A DNA stretch of 64,000 nucleotides from JBBDYG01 sp040901765 (GTDB lineage: Bacteria; Planctomycetota; Planctomycetia; Pirellulales; Lacipirellulaceae), in the NCBI GenBank assembly GCA_040901765.1, contig JBBDYG010000033.1:62001-126000 (forward strand), read 5' to 3'. The stretch's first letter is position 1; each line of letters starts with the position of its first letter. The translations under genes and the position numbers were made by a program. The notes under the pieces were generated by a model. The model did no database searches. It was not told where the DNA came from and saw only the letters and a list, made by a program, of their open reading frames with translations. Of the stretch, positions 8,557-16,922 are shown one piece after another.

Positions 8557-9810
8557 CTATTGCGCTTCGAGTTGTAAATCATCCAGCGAAAACTCCCCGA
8601 TGGCCCCGAGCAGTCCGATGCGAATGATTGCTTCCCGGGCATGGACTGGGACCGGGAGCGTGGCTTGTCGGTTCGTCCACTCAAACGATCCAAAGAACGG
8701 TCCAACGGGATGGCTGTCAAGCTGTCGGCGACGTTCGTCGTAGAACGTCACGATGACGAAGGGCCACTGTTCGCGAGCCTGACCGTACCGAATGTCCTTC
8801 CCGCGAACTTGGAAGCTAAGGTTAAGCTCCTTCACCTTGCGACCATCGACGGCAAAGCCTTGCAGGGCTTGGCAGCCGCGGCCGGGTTCTTTGTTGGTGA
8901 AGGTGATGAAGCGCTCGCCATCGGGTGCCACTGCCGAGTCGGACTCGACGCGCGCTTGCCGCACGTAGTGCCAGCCGGAGGGTTGATCGCCGTCACCCAA
9001 CAACTCTTCAAAGCTGCCGTTGGAAATCGACGGTCGAATAGCGTCGGGCTGCACTTCGCGCTGCTCCTCGGCGGTGCCGGTCATCGGCACGAACAGCGTG
9101 GCTTGCAGCGGTTCTTGCTCCAATTTGCCATCGACCTTGCGGACGATGTGCAGGTTCTGCTGGTAGCGCTCGCCCAGCGGGATTATCATGCGGCCTCCCT
9201 CAACGAGTTGATCGATCAACGGTTGCGGGATTTTTTCAGGCGAGCAAGTGACGATGATTTTGTCGAAGGGCGCGGCTTCAGGCCACCCGAGATAGCCATC
9301 TCCCACTCGAACGTGGACGTTATCGTATTTCATCCGTTCAAGGGTCCGCTGGGCCTTGCGGCCAAGTGGTTCCACGATCTCAATCGTGTAGACCTCCTTC
9401 ACGAGCGGGCTAAGGACGGCGGCCTGGTAGCCCGAGCCGGTGCCGATCTCCAGCACCCGATCGGTGGGCTGGGGATCGAGTTGCTCGGTCATGTAGGCCA
9501 CGACAAACGGCGGCGAAATTGTCTGCTGCTCGCCGATCGGCAAGGCCATGTCGAGGTAAGCGCGTTGCCGCTGAACGAGGGGTACAAATTCGTGCCGCGG
9601 CGTTTCTCGCACCGATCGAATGACCCGCGGGTCTTTCACGCCGGCCCCGACGATCTCTTCGTCGACCATGCGGTTGGCCAGCGTCTTCCAATCGCTGAGC
9701 GATTGGGCCTGCGTGGCCGTCGCGCCGAGCGTAATTCCGATGGCAACGCACGACAGGACAATTCGCGGCAATTGAATTCGGATTTTTGGCGTTTGATGAA
9801 ATGCCTGCAT
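8557..9810 (-). CDS. exported protein-L-isoaspartate O-methyltransferase
   Basis: A 417-residue protein. From the ATG at 9810 there is a signal peptide (hydrophobic core IVLSCVAIGITLGATATQA), so the enzyme should act outside the cytoplasm; an ATG at 9834 is an alternative. Residues about 38-240 are a PCMT domain: 'RHEFVPLVQRQRAYLDMALP', the substrate loop 'GEQQTISPPFVVAYMTEQL' and the SAM-binding 'VLEIGTGSGYQAAVL'. PCMT repairs isoaspartyl residues with S-adenosylmethionine. A C-terminal extension of about 170 residues ('GWHYVRQARVESDSA' onward) looks like a beta-sandwich, carbohydrate-binding-like module, making the protein about twice the usual PCMT length. SAM supply outside the cytoplasm is unexplained. 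Confidence 0.85.
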   Translation of the reverse strand: MQAFHQTPKIRIQLPRIVLSCVAIGITLGATATQAQSLSDWKTLANRMVDEEIVGAGVKDPRVIRSVRETPRHEFVPLVQRQRAYLDMALPIGEQQTISPPFVVAYMTEQLDPQPTDRVLEIGTGSGYQAAVLSPLVKEVYTIEIVEPLGRKAQRTLERMKYDNVHVRVGDGYLGWPEAAPFDKIIVTCSPEKIPQPLIDQLVEGGRMIIPLGERYQQNLHIVRKVDGKLEQEPLQATLFVPMTGTAEEQREVQPDAIRPSISNGSFEELLGDGDQPSGWHYVRQARVESDSAVAPDGERFITFTNKEPGRGCQALQGFAVDGRKVKELNLSFQVRGKDIRYGQAREQWPFVIVTFYDERRRQLDSHPVGPFFGSFEWTNRQATLPVPVHAREAIIRIGLLGAIGEFSLDDLQLEAQ

Positions 9811-9930
9811 GGCAAAACCCAGGTGGGAGGCCATAGAATGGGGCGGATAGGGCGTTACCTTAAGTATGGCATACTTGGCCCTGGCAGCCACCCTTGTATT
9901 GAACCCCATTCTGAAAAGCGCTCCACTCCG

Positions 9931-9971
9931 TCGGACGTAGCTTGCCCGCCGTGGTGGGCGTCGCGGCTAAC
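9931..9971. repeat. repeat family A right-end fragment
   Basis: Contains GCCCGCCGTGGTGGGCGTCG then CGGCTAAC, matching the right end of the 38001-38109 element. It ends three bases before the ATG of the aminotransferase at 9974. Confidence 0.7.
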
Positions 9972-9973
9972 GT

Positions 9974-11143
9974 ATGGCAGAAACAACAGAGATCATTCGG
10001 ACGCGCAATCGTTTGCGGGTTGAAATGCCGGTCACCGAGTCGTGGGCCTATTTCGACCACGCTGCCGTTTGTCCGCTGCCCATTCCGGCGGCGCGGGTGA
10101 TCGGCCAGTGGCTTCAGCAGGCGCAGTACGAGGGCGACACCATCTGGCCCGAGTGGGCGGCGGGCATCGAAAAGACCCGCGAAGCGGCGACGCGGATGAT
10201 CAATGCGCGCCCCGACGAGATTGCGCTCGTGCCGAGCACGACGGCCGGGATTAATCTCGTAGCCGAGGGCCTCGACTGGCGGCCGGGGGACAATGTGGTG
10301 ATTCTGGCCGACGAGTTTCCGTCAAATCAGTACCCGTGGCTTAACCAGCGCGATCGAGGTGTCGAAACTCGGCGCGTGGAAACCGATAACGGTCGGCTTG
10401 ATCTCGATAAACTCCGTGCGGCCTGCGACGGGCGAACGCGAATCGTCTCCGTAAGTTGGGTTGGCTATGCGACGGGCTACCGCCACGATATCGAACGAAT
10501 CGTCGAGATCGCCCACGAGGCGGGTGCCCTGTTCTTTCTCGATGCCATTCAGGGTCTAGGTGTGTTTCCGCTCGATGTCGCGCAATTGCCGGTGGACTTT
10601 CTCGCCGCCGATGGGCACAAGTGGCTGCTCGGACCCGAGGGCGCTGGAATCTTCTATGTGCGGCGCGAGCATTTAGACCGCTTGCGGGCCATCGGGGTCG
10701 GCTGGAGCAGCGTGGTTCATAGCCACGATTACAGCCACATCGAACTCAAGCTCAAACCCTCGGCCAGTCGTTACGAGGGGGGTACGATGAACATGGTCGG
10801 GCACCTTGGCTTAGGGGCCAGCCTGGAGTTGCTCAATCGACTGAGCGCAGCGGCAATTGGCGCGGCGGTGCTGGATTTTACCGACCGCGCTTGCGAAGCG
10901 CTTCACGTACTCGGCGCGACCGTGGTGTCGCATCGCGGCTTCGACGATCGCGGCGGCGAGCAGCGATCGGGGATCGTTGCATTCGAGTTGCCAGGCCGTG
11001 ATCCGATGGGGGTCCGCAAACATTGTCTGGCCGGCGGGGTCGCTTTAAGCTGCCGCGGTGGCCGGCTGCGTATCAGCCCTCATGCCTACAATAACGACGA
11101 CGATTTGGAGCGACTTATCGACGCGCTGCGCTCGGTCACATAG
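9974..11143 (+). CDS. class V aminotransferase-fold PLP enzyme (cysteine desulfurase-like)
   Basis: A 389-residue fold-type I PLP enzyme. Visible motifs are the N-terminal YFDHAAVCPLP, 'STTAGINLVAEGLDW', 'DAIQGLGVFPLDV' (PLP-binding Asp) and 'AADGHKWLLGPEGAGIFYV' with the Schiff-base lysine in GHKW, then SRYEGGTMN. This resembles the broad aminotransferase V/IscS-CsdA superfamily, but no catalytic Cys loop was found, so cysteine desulfurase activity is not assured; a selenocysteine-lyase- or kynureninase-like role is possible. An alternative ATG lies at 10025. A palindromic repeat separates it from coaD. Confidence 0.8.
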   Translation: MAETTEIIRTRNRLRVEMPVTESWAYFDHAAVCPLPIPAARVIGQWLQQAQYEGDTIWPEWAAGIEKTREAATRMINARPDEIALVPSTTAGINLVAEGLDWRPGDNVVILADEFPSNQYPWLNQRDRGVETRRVETDNGRLDLDKLRAACDGRTRIVSVSWVGYATGYRHDIERIVEIAHEAGALFFLDAIQGLGVFPLDVAQLPVDFLAADGHKWLLGPEGAGIFYVRREHLDRLRAIGVGWSSVVHSHDYSHIELKLKPSASRYEGGTMNMVGHLGLGASLELLNRLSAAAIGAAVLDFTDRACEALHVLGATVVSHRGFDDRGGEQRSGIVAFELPGRDPMGVRKHCLAGGVALSCRGGRLRISPHAYNNDDDLERLIDALRSVT

Positions 11144-11144
11144 A

Positions 11145-11204
11145 GTAGGGTGGACAATCCTGTCCGTCCTTGGGCCCTCGGACGGACATGATTGTCCATC
11201 CTAC
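11145..11204. repeat. large palindromic element between aminotransferase and coaD
   Basis: Left arm TAGGGTGGACAATCCTGTCC (continuing GTCC), spacer TTGGGCCCTC, right arm GGACGGACATGATTGTCCAT then CCTA. About 24 bp pair with two mismatches, forming a near-perfect hairpin with a GGGCCC centre. It starts two bases after the aminotransferase stop. Confidence 0.85.
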
Positions 11205-11224
11205 GATCACGTGAGGGATATCCC

Positions 11225-11722
11225 ATGTCATCTCGTCGTGCGGTTTACACCGGCTCGTTCGACCCAATTACGCTCGGGCATCTGAATGTCATCGAGCGAA
11301 GCTGCCCGCTGGTGGATGAGTTGATCGTCGGCGTGGGCATCAACGTCGAAAAGCAGTCGCTGTTCACGGCCGACGAGCGGGTGGCGCTCATTCGCCGGAC
11401 GACGCAGCAACTTACCAATGTTTCGGTACGTAAGTTCGCGGGCCTCGCCGTGCGTTTTGTGCGCGAGTGCGAAGCCCGGGTAATTATTCGCGGCGTGCGG
11501 TCGCTATCCGATATGGAAACCGAGTTCACCATGACGCTCGCCAACCGGAAGCTCGATCCGGAGATCGAGACGGTGTTTTTGATGGCTGACGACGAGTTCT
11601 CGCACGTTTCCAGCACGTTGATCAAGCAGATTACGCCGCTGGCGAGCGACGAAGAACTGGCGCGATTCGTTCCCGCCGACGTGATTCCGGACCTACGGGC
11701 GAAGTTGCCGATGCGGAAATAG
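11225..11722 (+). CDS. coaD: phosphopantetheine adenylyltransferase
   Basis: A 165-residue protein of normal CoaD length. It has the nucleotidyltransferase signature 'YTGSFDPITLGHLNVIERS' with the T/HxGH motif (GH in TLGH), 'VIIRGVRSLSDMETEF' (pantetheine/ATP-binding Arg) and the C-terminal 'SHVSSTLIKQI' motif. It converts 4'-phosphopantetheine and ATP to dephospho-CoA in the penultimate step of CoA synthesis, in the cytoplasm. The ATG at 11225 gives MSSRRAVYTGSFDP; the upstream ATG at 11192 lies in the palindrome and is rejected. It converges with the protease gene ending at 11730. Confidence 0.95.
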   Translation: MSSRRAVYTGSFDPITLGHLNVIERSCPLVDELIVGVGINVEKQSLFTADERVALIRRTTQQLTNVSVRKFAGLAVRFVRECEARVIIRGVRSLSDMETEFTMTLANRKLDPEIETVFLMADDEFSHVSSTLIKQITPLASDEELARFVPADVIPDLRAKLPMRK

Positions 11723-11729
11723 CCGCCCG

Positions 11730-12740
11730 TCACTTCACCAGTCGCACGAACACCACGAAGAAGGCGCCCAGGGCGGCGCACGCCGAAATCGGCACGTATC
11801 TGTCGATCCACGGTGTTATCGGCGAACGGGTGTCACTCGACGTGTTCGACTCATGTGCCGCTGCCGGCATCACGCCAACCTGCTTAGTTTCCGCCGGCTT
11901 CCAATCCGCAAACCGTGAGTCTTCCGCCGCTTGCGGCTTAGCGGTCTCTTCCCGCGGCGCGCTATCGACATCCGCCGAGGCCACGACAATATCGTCCGTT
12001 GCCGTCCCAATATCGGGCGCGACCGTCGCCAGAAATCCTTTCACACGGCCGCCGAAGCTGCCGAGCGTGGTGCCCTGCCCTGCCCCGAATAATACGCCGG
12101 CAAGCTCGTTCTTAATGTTGAAGATTGGCCCGCCGGAATCGCCCTGACGGGCTTCCACATCGAGTTCCACCAACTCGCGGGGCATGCCGACGCTGGGAGC
12201 ATAGTAATCGGTGCAGCGGCCGGTGATCGAGCGGTACTGTCCCTGGCCGTAGCCGCAGATCGTGAGCACGTCGCCGGGTTGCGGCGCGCGGGCCGCCAAC
12301 GGCACCGGGGTAATCTCCTCGGGCCGCCAAATAACCAGTGCCGCCAGATCCCATTCGGAATCCATCTTGAGGGACCGCGCATGGGAGCGAAAGCCGCCGG
12401 GAAATACGACTTCAATTGGTCCTGAAGCATGACCCACGACATGATGGTTGGTTACCACCAGGCCGTATTTATCCCGCACGTCAACCAGCGTCCCGCTGCC
12501 AAACGCCGTACCGTCGCGCTCAGGGACAATAATTCGCGCCACCGCGGGATGGGGAACGTGCGATTCGGCAAGCGCTCGTGAGGGGGGCGCGAGCAGGTCT
12601 TGTAGCCGCCAAAACGGACGGGCGTCTGCGTAGGGGCCGGGCAGTAATGCCGCCAGCGCCGCAACGCGCGCGACGGCCACCGCGATGGCTCGTCGCGCGC
12701 GTGATTTGCTTGAGGCGCTGGCCGATTGAACTAAAAACAT
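11730..12740 (-). CDS. tail-anchored trypsin-like serine protease
   Basis: A 336-residue protein with an N-terminal signal or anchor segment (about 17-40), a trypsin-like domain at about 65-245 with a complete catalytic triad (His in VVTNHHVVGH, Asp in SEWDLAALV, Ser in ARQGDSGGPIF), a Pro/Ala/Glu-rich linker and a C-terminal helix (ISACAALGAFFVVFVRLV). The protease domain probably faces the periplasm for envelope protein processing or quality control (inference); no PDZ domain is present. A copy of repeat family B (11926-11943) lies in frame in the linker and encodes AKPQAAE. The ATG at 12740 is preferred over the GTG at 12755. Confidence 0.8.
   Translation of the reverse strand: MFLVQSASASSKSRARRAIAVAVARVAALAALLPGPYADARPFWRLQDLLAPPSRALAESHVPHPAVARIIVPERDGTAFGSGTLVDVRDKYGLVVTNHHVVGHASGPIEVVFPGGFRSHARSLKMDSEWDLAALVIWRPEEITPVPLAARAPQPGDVLTICGYGQGQYRSITGRCTDYYAPSVGMPRELVELDVEARQGDSGGPIFNIKNELAGVLFGAGQGTTLGSFGGRVKGFLATVAPDIGTATDDIVVASADVDSAPREETAKPQAAEDSRFADWKPAETKQVGVMPAAAHESNTSSDTRSPITPWIDRYVPISACAALGAFFVVFVRLVK
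11926..11943 (-). repeat. palindromic repeat family B copy inside a CDS
   Basis: GCCGCTTGCGGCTTAGCG on the plus strand, an exact family B match, located in the linker of the protease gene and read through without a stop. Confidence 0.7.
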
Positions 12741-12754
12741 AATTGAACCGGGCA

Positions 12755-12803
12755 CTAAGGCCTGCCCACATACCTCGCAGACACATTTCTGGACGGGCCT
12801 TAG
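12755..12803. repeat. inverted repeat overlapping a stop codon
   Basis: Arms CTAAGGCCTGCCC (12755-12767) and GGACGGGCCTTAG (12791-12803) pair with two mismatches. The TAA stop of the gene at 12800-13033 lies in the right arm. It may act as a terminator for that two-gene unit, although no U-run is present. Confidence 0.65.
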
Positions 12804-13033
12804 CTTAAGGTCTTCGTGGCGCGTCGCGCCGACTCATTCGCGATGATCATTTGCAACAGCCGAGCGCGGAGTTGAGCAAGTTCATTTCCCAGCGGACGCG
12901 CGTCGCGGGTTGAGAGGATGCTCGTCGCGGACGATAGGGTTACATGCAGGTGGGACACCTGCGGTGGAGGGTCATTTGCTTCCCGTTGGATTTCCCGCCG
13001 AAGTCGGCGAGAGCCAAAATGGTGGCGGGGCAT
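12800..13033 (-). CDS. small basic hypothetical protein, second gene of a pair
   Basis: A 77-residue protein. GAGG lies eight bases before the ATG at 13033, and the gene begins 12 bases after the stop of the RHH-like gene at 13046-13294, so the two are probably co-transcribed. The N-terminus is very basic (MPRHHFGSRRLRREIQREA); the C-terminal half is helical. No domain was recognised. With an RHH-like first gene the pair has the form of a regulatory or toxin-antitoxin-like cassette, but this is inference only. Confidence 0.5.
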   Translation of the reverse strand: MPRHHFGSRRLRREIQREANDPPPQVSHLHVTLSSATSILSTRDARPLGNELAQLRARLLQMIIANESARRATKTLS

Positions 13034-13045
13034 GGCTGGTACCTC

Positions 13046-13294
13046 TCAGGCCGCGATGGGGCGGCCGCCCTTGAGATCTTCAGTCCGTGCCGGAAAGTCG
13101 GCGCCGCCGTGGTAGGTCTGCTTCAGCCGCAATAGCTCGCGGCGGAAGGCTTCCTCGACAAACTTCGTGAGCGTGAGTCGAGCCGGATAACCGGCCAGAT
13201 GAAACGCCGCATCGCGGGCTTCATCCAGCAGATCGGCCGGAAGATAGAGGGTGGCACGCACTTTGGGCGACGGACCGGGGGAATGGATTTTCAT
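13046..13294 (-). CDS. small protein with ribbon-helix-helix-like sequence
   Basis: An 82-residue protein. The ATG at 13294 gives 'MKIHSPGPSPKVRATLYLPA', whose RATLYLPADLLDEARDAAFH segment (beta-strand with Leu/Tyr, then helix) followed by 'TLTKFVEEAFRRELLRL' fits a ribbon-helix-helix DNA-binding fold, as in CopG/ParD-type antitoxins. The upstream open frame to 13453 is not supported. It is the first gene of a pair with 12800-13033. Confidence 0.6.
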   Translation of the reverse strand: MKIHSPGPSPKVRATLYLPADLLDEARDAAFHLAGYPARLTLTKFVEEAFRRELLRLKQTYHGGADFPARTEDLKGGRPIAA

Positions 13295-13476
13295 GGTCGC
13301 TTCCACAGGAGGGAGGTGGGGAGGGAACGCTACTAACCGGCGACCACTACTTGTACGCCGGCCGAGCGAAGTGTTACGGCCCTTTTTCAGGCCATTGGTA
13401 AGCATCGGCCGAGTGATGCCGTTAACATCAAACGTCAGACGTTGAGCCCGCACCGTTTCGCTGACCAGTACGATAG

Positions 13477-14994
13477 CTAGAGCCTCTCCGCTTGCCGGCT
13501 TAGCGCATCCAGCATCCCCTGCGTGGTGTACCTAGAACTCACCAAAGCGGGTGGAAAACCCGACTCACGCAGCACATCTGCGGTGAGCGGGCTAATCGCG
13601 AGAAGCTGGGTCCGCCGCAAATCTTCGCCAAACAGCCGCACGAGCGACCGGGCGATCGCGGAACTGGTGACGGTCGTCCAATCAATCTGCCCCGCTTGAA
13701 GCGCGGCGAGAATCTGCGGGTCCGCGGTGGGAACATCGCGGCTTTCGTAAACCACGACTTGTTCGACACTACCGCCCGCGGCGGTGAGCATTTCCGAAAG
13801 AACTTCGCGGCCCCGGCTGGCACGCAGCAACAGGAAGCCCGCTCCCTGTCGCGCGTGCGGGGCCAGCGCTTCGGCCAATGCTTCGGCGCGATACTCATCG
13901 GGCACCAGGTCCGCGCGCAGATGGTATTCCGCGAGGGCAGCGACCGTTGCGGGGCCGATCGCCGCGAGCTTTGCATGGCCAATCGCCCGGCCATCGAGAT
14001 CGCGCTCGTCGAGCCGCTGTAGAAAGAACTTCACGCCGTTGCAGCTAGAAAAGACAAGCCAGTCGAAATCGCTTAGCCGATCAATTGCGGCGTCGATCGT
14101 TCTCCAATCTTCGGGTGGTGCAATTTCGATGGCCGGCTGCACAAGCATCCGCGCGCCAAGTTCCCTGAGTTGATCGGCCAATGAGCCGCCTTGATTTTCC
14201 GGCCGGGTGATGAGAACAGTCTGGCCAAAAAGGGGGCGACTTGTGAACCAGTTCTCGGCCTGCCGTTGTACTGCGACGTCGCCAATGATCGCCAATACGG
14301 GGGGGCGAATCTCGCCGGGTGCGAGCAGGTTCGCTACCTCGGCAAGCGTTGTGTGCCAGGTCTGCTGATCGGGCAACGACGCGCGGCGAACGATGATCAC
14401 CGGCGTTGCCGGCGACTTACCGTGGAGAAGGAGTTGCTCGCTCCACACGGGCGCGGTCGTAACACCCATATAAACGACCAGCGTGCCCGGGAGTTTGGCG
14501 AGGGCCGTGAAATCGAGCGCTTCAGTCGCGCTCTTTCCGCCCGATTCCTGCCCGGTAAAGAAGGTAACGCTTGAAGCAGCGTCGCGATCGGTGAGTGACA
14601 GACCCGTGAAGCTTGCGACGGCAGTCGCCGCCGATACGCCGGGAACGACTTCATGCGGAATACGCGCGGCCACGAGGGCCGAAAGCTCTTCAGCCAACCG
14701 GCCAAAGATGGCCGGGTCGCCGCCTTTGAGCCGCGCCACGAGGCGGCCCGCTCGGGCATCCGCGATCATTCGAGCGTTAATCTCCTCCTGCGTCCATAGT
14801 TTGCCACGACCATGCTGGCCCAGACAAATTCGCTCGCTGTCGGCTCGGCAATGCTGCAACAACAGCGGACTCGCCAAATAGTCGTAGAGCACCACATCGG
14901 CTCGCGCGAGCAGTTCGCGACCGCGCACGGTAATCAACCCCGGATCGCCCGGTCCGGCCCCGATCAAAAACACCTTGCCGAGCAATTCATTCAC
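13477..14994 (-). CDS. cobA-hemD: uroporphyrinogen-III C-methyltransferase / uroporphyrinogen-III synthase fusion
   Basis: A 505-residue two-domain protein. Residues 1-245 are a SAM-dependent uroporphyrinogen-III methyltransferase: 'GKVFLIGAGPGDPGLITVRG', 'VARLKGGDPAIFGRLAEEL' and 'VVPGVSAATAVASFTGL'. Residues about 255-500 are HemD: 'GQTVLITRPENQGGSLADQL', 'DWLVFSSCNGVKFFLQRL', 'AAIGPATVAAL' and 'WTTVTSSAIARSLVRLFG'. HemD cyclises hydroxymethylbilane to uroporphyrinogen III and CobA methylates it to precorrin-2, so the fusion channels tetrapyrrole toward siroheme or cobalamin, although free uroporphyrinogen III is also needed for heme. Fusions of this type are known in several phyla. The gene stands alone here. 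Confidence 0.93.
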   Translation of the reverse strand: MNELLGKVFLIGAGPGDPGLITVRGRELLARADVVLYDYLASPLLLQHCRADSERICLGQHGRGKLWTQEEINARMIADARAGRLVARLKGGDPAIFGRLAEELSALVAARIPHEVVPGVSAATAVASFTGLSLTDRDAASSVTFFTGQESGGKSATEALDFTALAKLPGTLVVYMGVTTAPVWSEQLLLHGKSPATPVIIVRRASLPDQQTWHTTLAEVANLLAPGEIRPPVLAIIGDVAVQRQAENWFTSRPLFGQTVLITRPENQGGSLADQLRELGARMLVQPAIEIAPPEDWRTIDAAIDRLSDFDWLVFSSCNGVKFFLQRLDERDLDGRAIGHAKLAAIGPATVAALAEYHLRADLVPDEYRAEALAEALAPHARQGAGFLLLRASRGREVLSEMLTAAGGSVEQVVVYESRDVPTADPQILAALQAGQIDWTTVTSSAIARSLVRLFGEDLRRTQLLAISPLTADVLRESGFPPALVSSRYTTQGMLDALSRQAERL

Positions 14995-15100
14995 TTAGGT
15001 GTCGCAAAATTGTTGTTGTCCGGAATCGTCCGATGCGGCGAAGGCGGTGGAACGCGACACCATTAGACACTTCGTTTTTTGCCGCTAAGTGCTTTGTTGC

Positions 15101-15257
15101 ATTCAAGCCGGAGGCTTGGCAGCTATTAGCCGGCGGTAAGCGCGAAGCGCGCCACCGCCGGTAGCAGCTGCCGGGGTCGGTCGCGACAAGACGCCGGCGT
15201 GGTGCGCTGCGCGACCACCGGCTAATGGCTGTCATCCCTACGGGATGAGAAACTCGA
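15101..15257. repeat. repeat family E copy 1 (TTCAAGCCGGAGGCTTG)
   Basis: Begins ATTCAAGCCGGAGGCTTG, followed by GCAGCTATTAGCCGG and a hairpin (GCGGTAAGCGCGAAGCGC, then CACCGCCGG). Further on come CTGCCGGGGTCGG, a GTGGTGCGCTGCGCGACCAC hairpin, TAATGGCTG and the palindrome ATCCCTACGGGAT. The order of parts matches the copy at 24337. It occupies the gap between divergent cobA-hemD and the TPR gene (14995-15436), which otherwise shows nothing recognisable. Confidence 0.75.
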
Positions 15258-15436
15258 ACAAGAATTAGGCTCATCGTAGATTCGGCCAACGGCGAAAAAG
15301 TGGTCGGTCAGATTTCATTATGAATGCCCGTAGTGGTTGCTGCGAGTGCCGCATGCACGGCGCAACTGGGTATAAACCGGGTTTGGCCCTCGTGAGAGGC
15401 CGGTTCTGCGCAGTAGAATTGAGGAACCGATAACAG

Positions 15437-16918
15437 ATGCCTTTATCCGAATGCTCGATGGCCGCTGACTCCGCCAAACCGACCCCCTCGACCCACGCGC
15501 GCAGCGGCCCCGTACCGCTGCCGGTCGCCGTGCGTCAGCGGTTGCAACAATTTTTCGAGCGCGGCAAGCAAAGTTTCGAGCGCGGCGACTTTCCGTATGC
15601 CCACGACATGCTTACGCGCTGTGTGGTCGAAGACCCCGGAAACATCATCTATCTTCAGCACTTTCGCGCGAACCTGCAACGCAAGCACGGGGATCGCAAG
15701 AAAGGCGGCGCTTTTTCGGCCCTGCGAATGAAGCGCAGCGGCCGCTCTGCCGTGGCCAAGCCCGCGAGCAAGGGCGAGTGGCTGGATGCATTTCGCGCCG
15801 GCTGCGAAGTGCTCAAGCACGACCCTTGGGATGTCGGCACATTGGTCGAACTAGCAGCCGCGTGCGACCAGCTTCGACTGCACGATGGGCAGCTTTATTT
15901 CTTGCGCTGGGCGCTCGACGTGGAGCCGAAGGACTTGGAAGCGAACCGCGCGGCGGCTGCGGCACTTGCCGAAACGGGCGAGTTCGACCAAGCCATTTCC
16001 TGCTGGCGGCGCGTGCTGGAAGTAAAGCCGGCCGACCCCGAGGCGACGCACGAAATCTCCCGGCTGAGCGTCGAAAAGACTTTGCACGTCGGCGGCTACA
16101 ACCAAGAGATGCTTCGCGGTTCCACCGAGGTGACTTGGCAGCGGGCCGGATCGAGCGACGGCGAAGCGGACCCAGCCCAGCCCGACGCCGACGGGCGCAG
16201 CGAAGAGCAGCGGCTGATGGATGCGATTCAGGCCGACCCCGCCGCGACGACCCATTATGTGAAGCTCGCCGAATTATGCACGGTCGCTCAGCGTTTGCCC
16301 GATGCGGAACGGGCATTGGCCAAGGCGCTGCAAGTGTCCGGTGGCGGAGATTTGCGAATTCGCGAGTTGTGGGAGGACGCTCAACTTCGCCGCCTCGGTC
16401 AACAGGTCGAAATCGCGCGGCGGCGGGCGGCCGAAGAAGCAACTCCCGATGCGACGGAGCTTGCCAAGCGGATGCTCGATCAGGCGCAGCAATCGGAGCT
16501 AGAAATCTTCGCAGCCCGGGCGTCTCGCGACCCCGGCAACGCGAACGTCCAATTTGAATTTGCCATGCGGGCCAAGCGGGTGGGCAAACATCGGGAGGCG
16601 ATTTCTGCCTTTCAGGTGGCCCGCAACGACCGCCGCCGAATGGCCGAATCGCAACTCCTGCTTGGAGAGTGTTTTCAACACATTGAGCAGTACAAGCTGG
16701 CGATGACCAGTTACGAAGCGGCGGTCCAGGCTGCCGACCGCGTGACGCAGAACGACCTGTTCAAACTCGCCCTTTACCGGGCCGGAGTGCTCGCGATCGG
16801 GCTGAAAGACCTCGATCGGGCGGAAAAGCACCTGTCGGACCTGGCGGGCCTCGATTTCGGCTACCGCGACGTGGCCGACCGGCTGGACAAGATCGCCCGC
16901 CTTCGCAAAGATGGGTGA
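15437..16918 (+). CDS. cytoplasmic TPR-repeat protein
   Basis: A 493-residue protein without a signal peptide. TPR-type helices occur in at least two blocks, about residues 35-215 (e.g. 'RGDFPYAHDMLTRCVVEDPG', 'ETGEFDQAISCWRRVLEVKP') and 275-480 ('RVGKHREAISAFQVARNDRR', 'LLLGECFQHIEQYKLAMTSY'). A Lys/Arg-rich segment lies at about 70-115. The likely role is a scaffold or chaperone-like adaptor; no enzymatic domain is visible. An alternative start is the ATG at 15458. It is followed after four bases by the nested repeat preceding rpsT. Confidence 0.8.
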   Translation: MPLSECSMAADSAKPTPSTHARSGPVPLPVAVRQRLQQFFERGKQSFERGDFPYAHDMLTRCVVEDPGNIIYLQHFRANLQRKHGDRKKGGAFSALRMKRSGRSAVAKPASKGEWLDAFRAGCEVLKHDPWDVGTLVELAAACDQLRLHDGQLYFLRWALDVEPKDLEANRAAAAALAETGEFDQAISCWRRVLEVKPADPEATHEISRLSVEKTLHVGGYNQEMLRGSTEVTWQRAGSSDGEADPAQPDADGRSEEQRLMDAIQADPAATTHYVKLAELCTVAQRLPDAERALAKALQVSGGGDLRIRELWEDAQLRRLGQQVEIARRRAAEEATPDATELAKRMLDQAQQSELEIFAARASRDPGNANVQFEFAMRAKRVGKHREAISAFQVARNDRRRMAESQLLLGECFQHIEQYKLAMTSYEAAVQAADRVTQNDLFKLALYRAGVLAIGLKDLDRAEKHLSDLAGLDFGYRDVADRLDKIARLRKDG

Positions 16919-16922
16919 TTCG

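Noticed and set aside
8641..10023. 460-codon open frame on the plus strand
   Set aside because: Antisense to the isoaspartyl methyltransferase and without protein-like motifs.
9974..11143. Firm assignment as cysteine desulfurase (iscS/sufS)
   Set aside because: The PLP lysine region fits the superfamily but no catalytic cysteine loop was identified.
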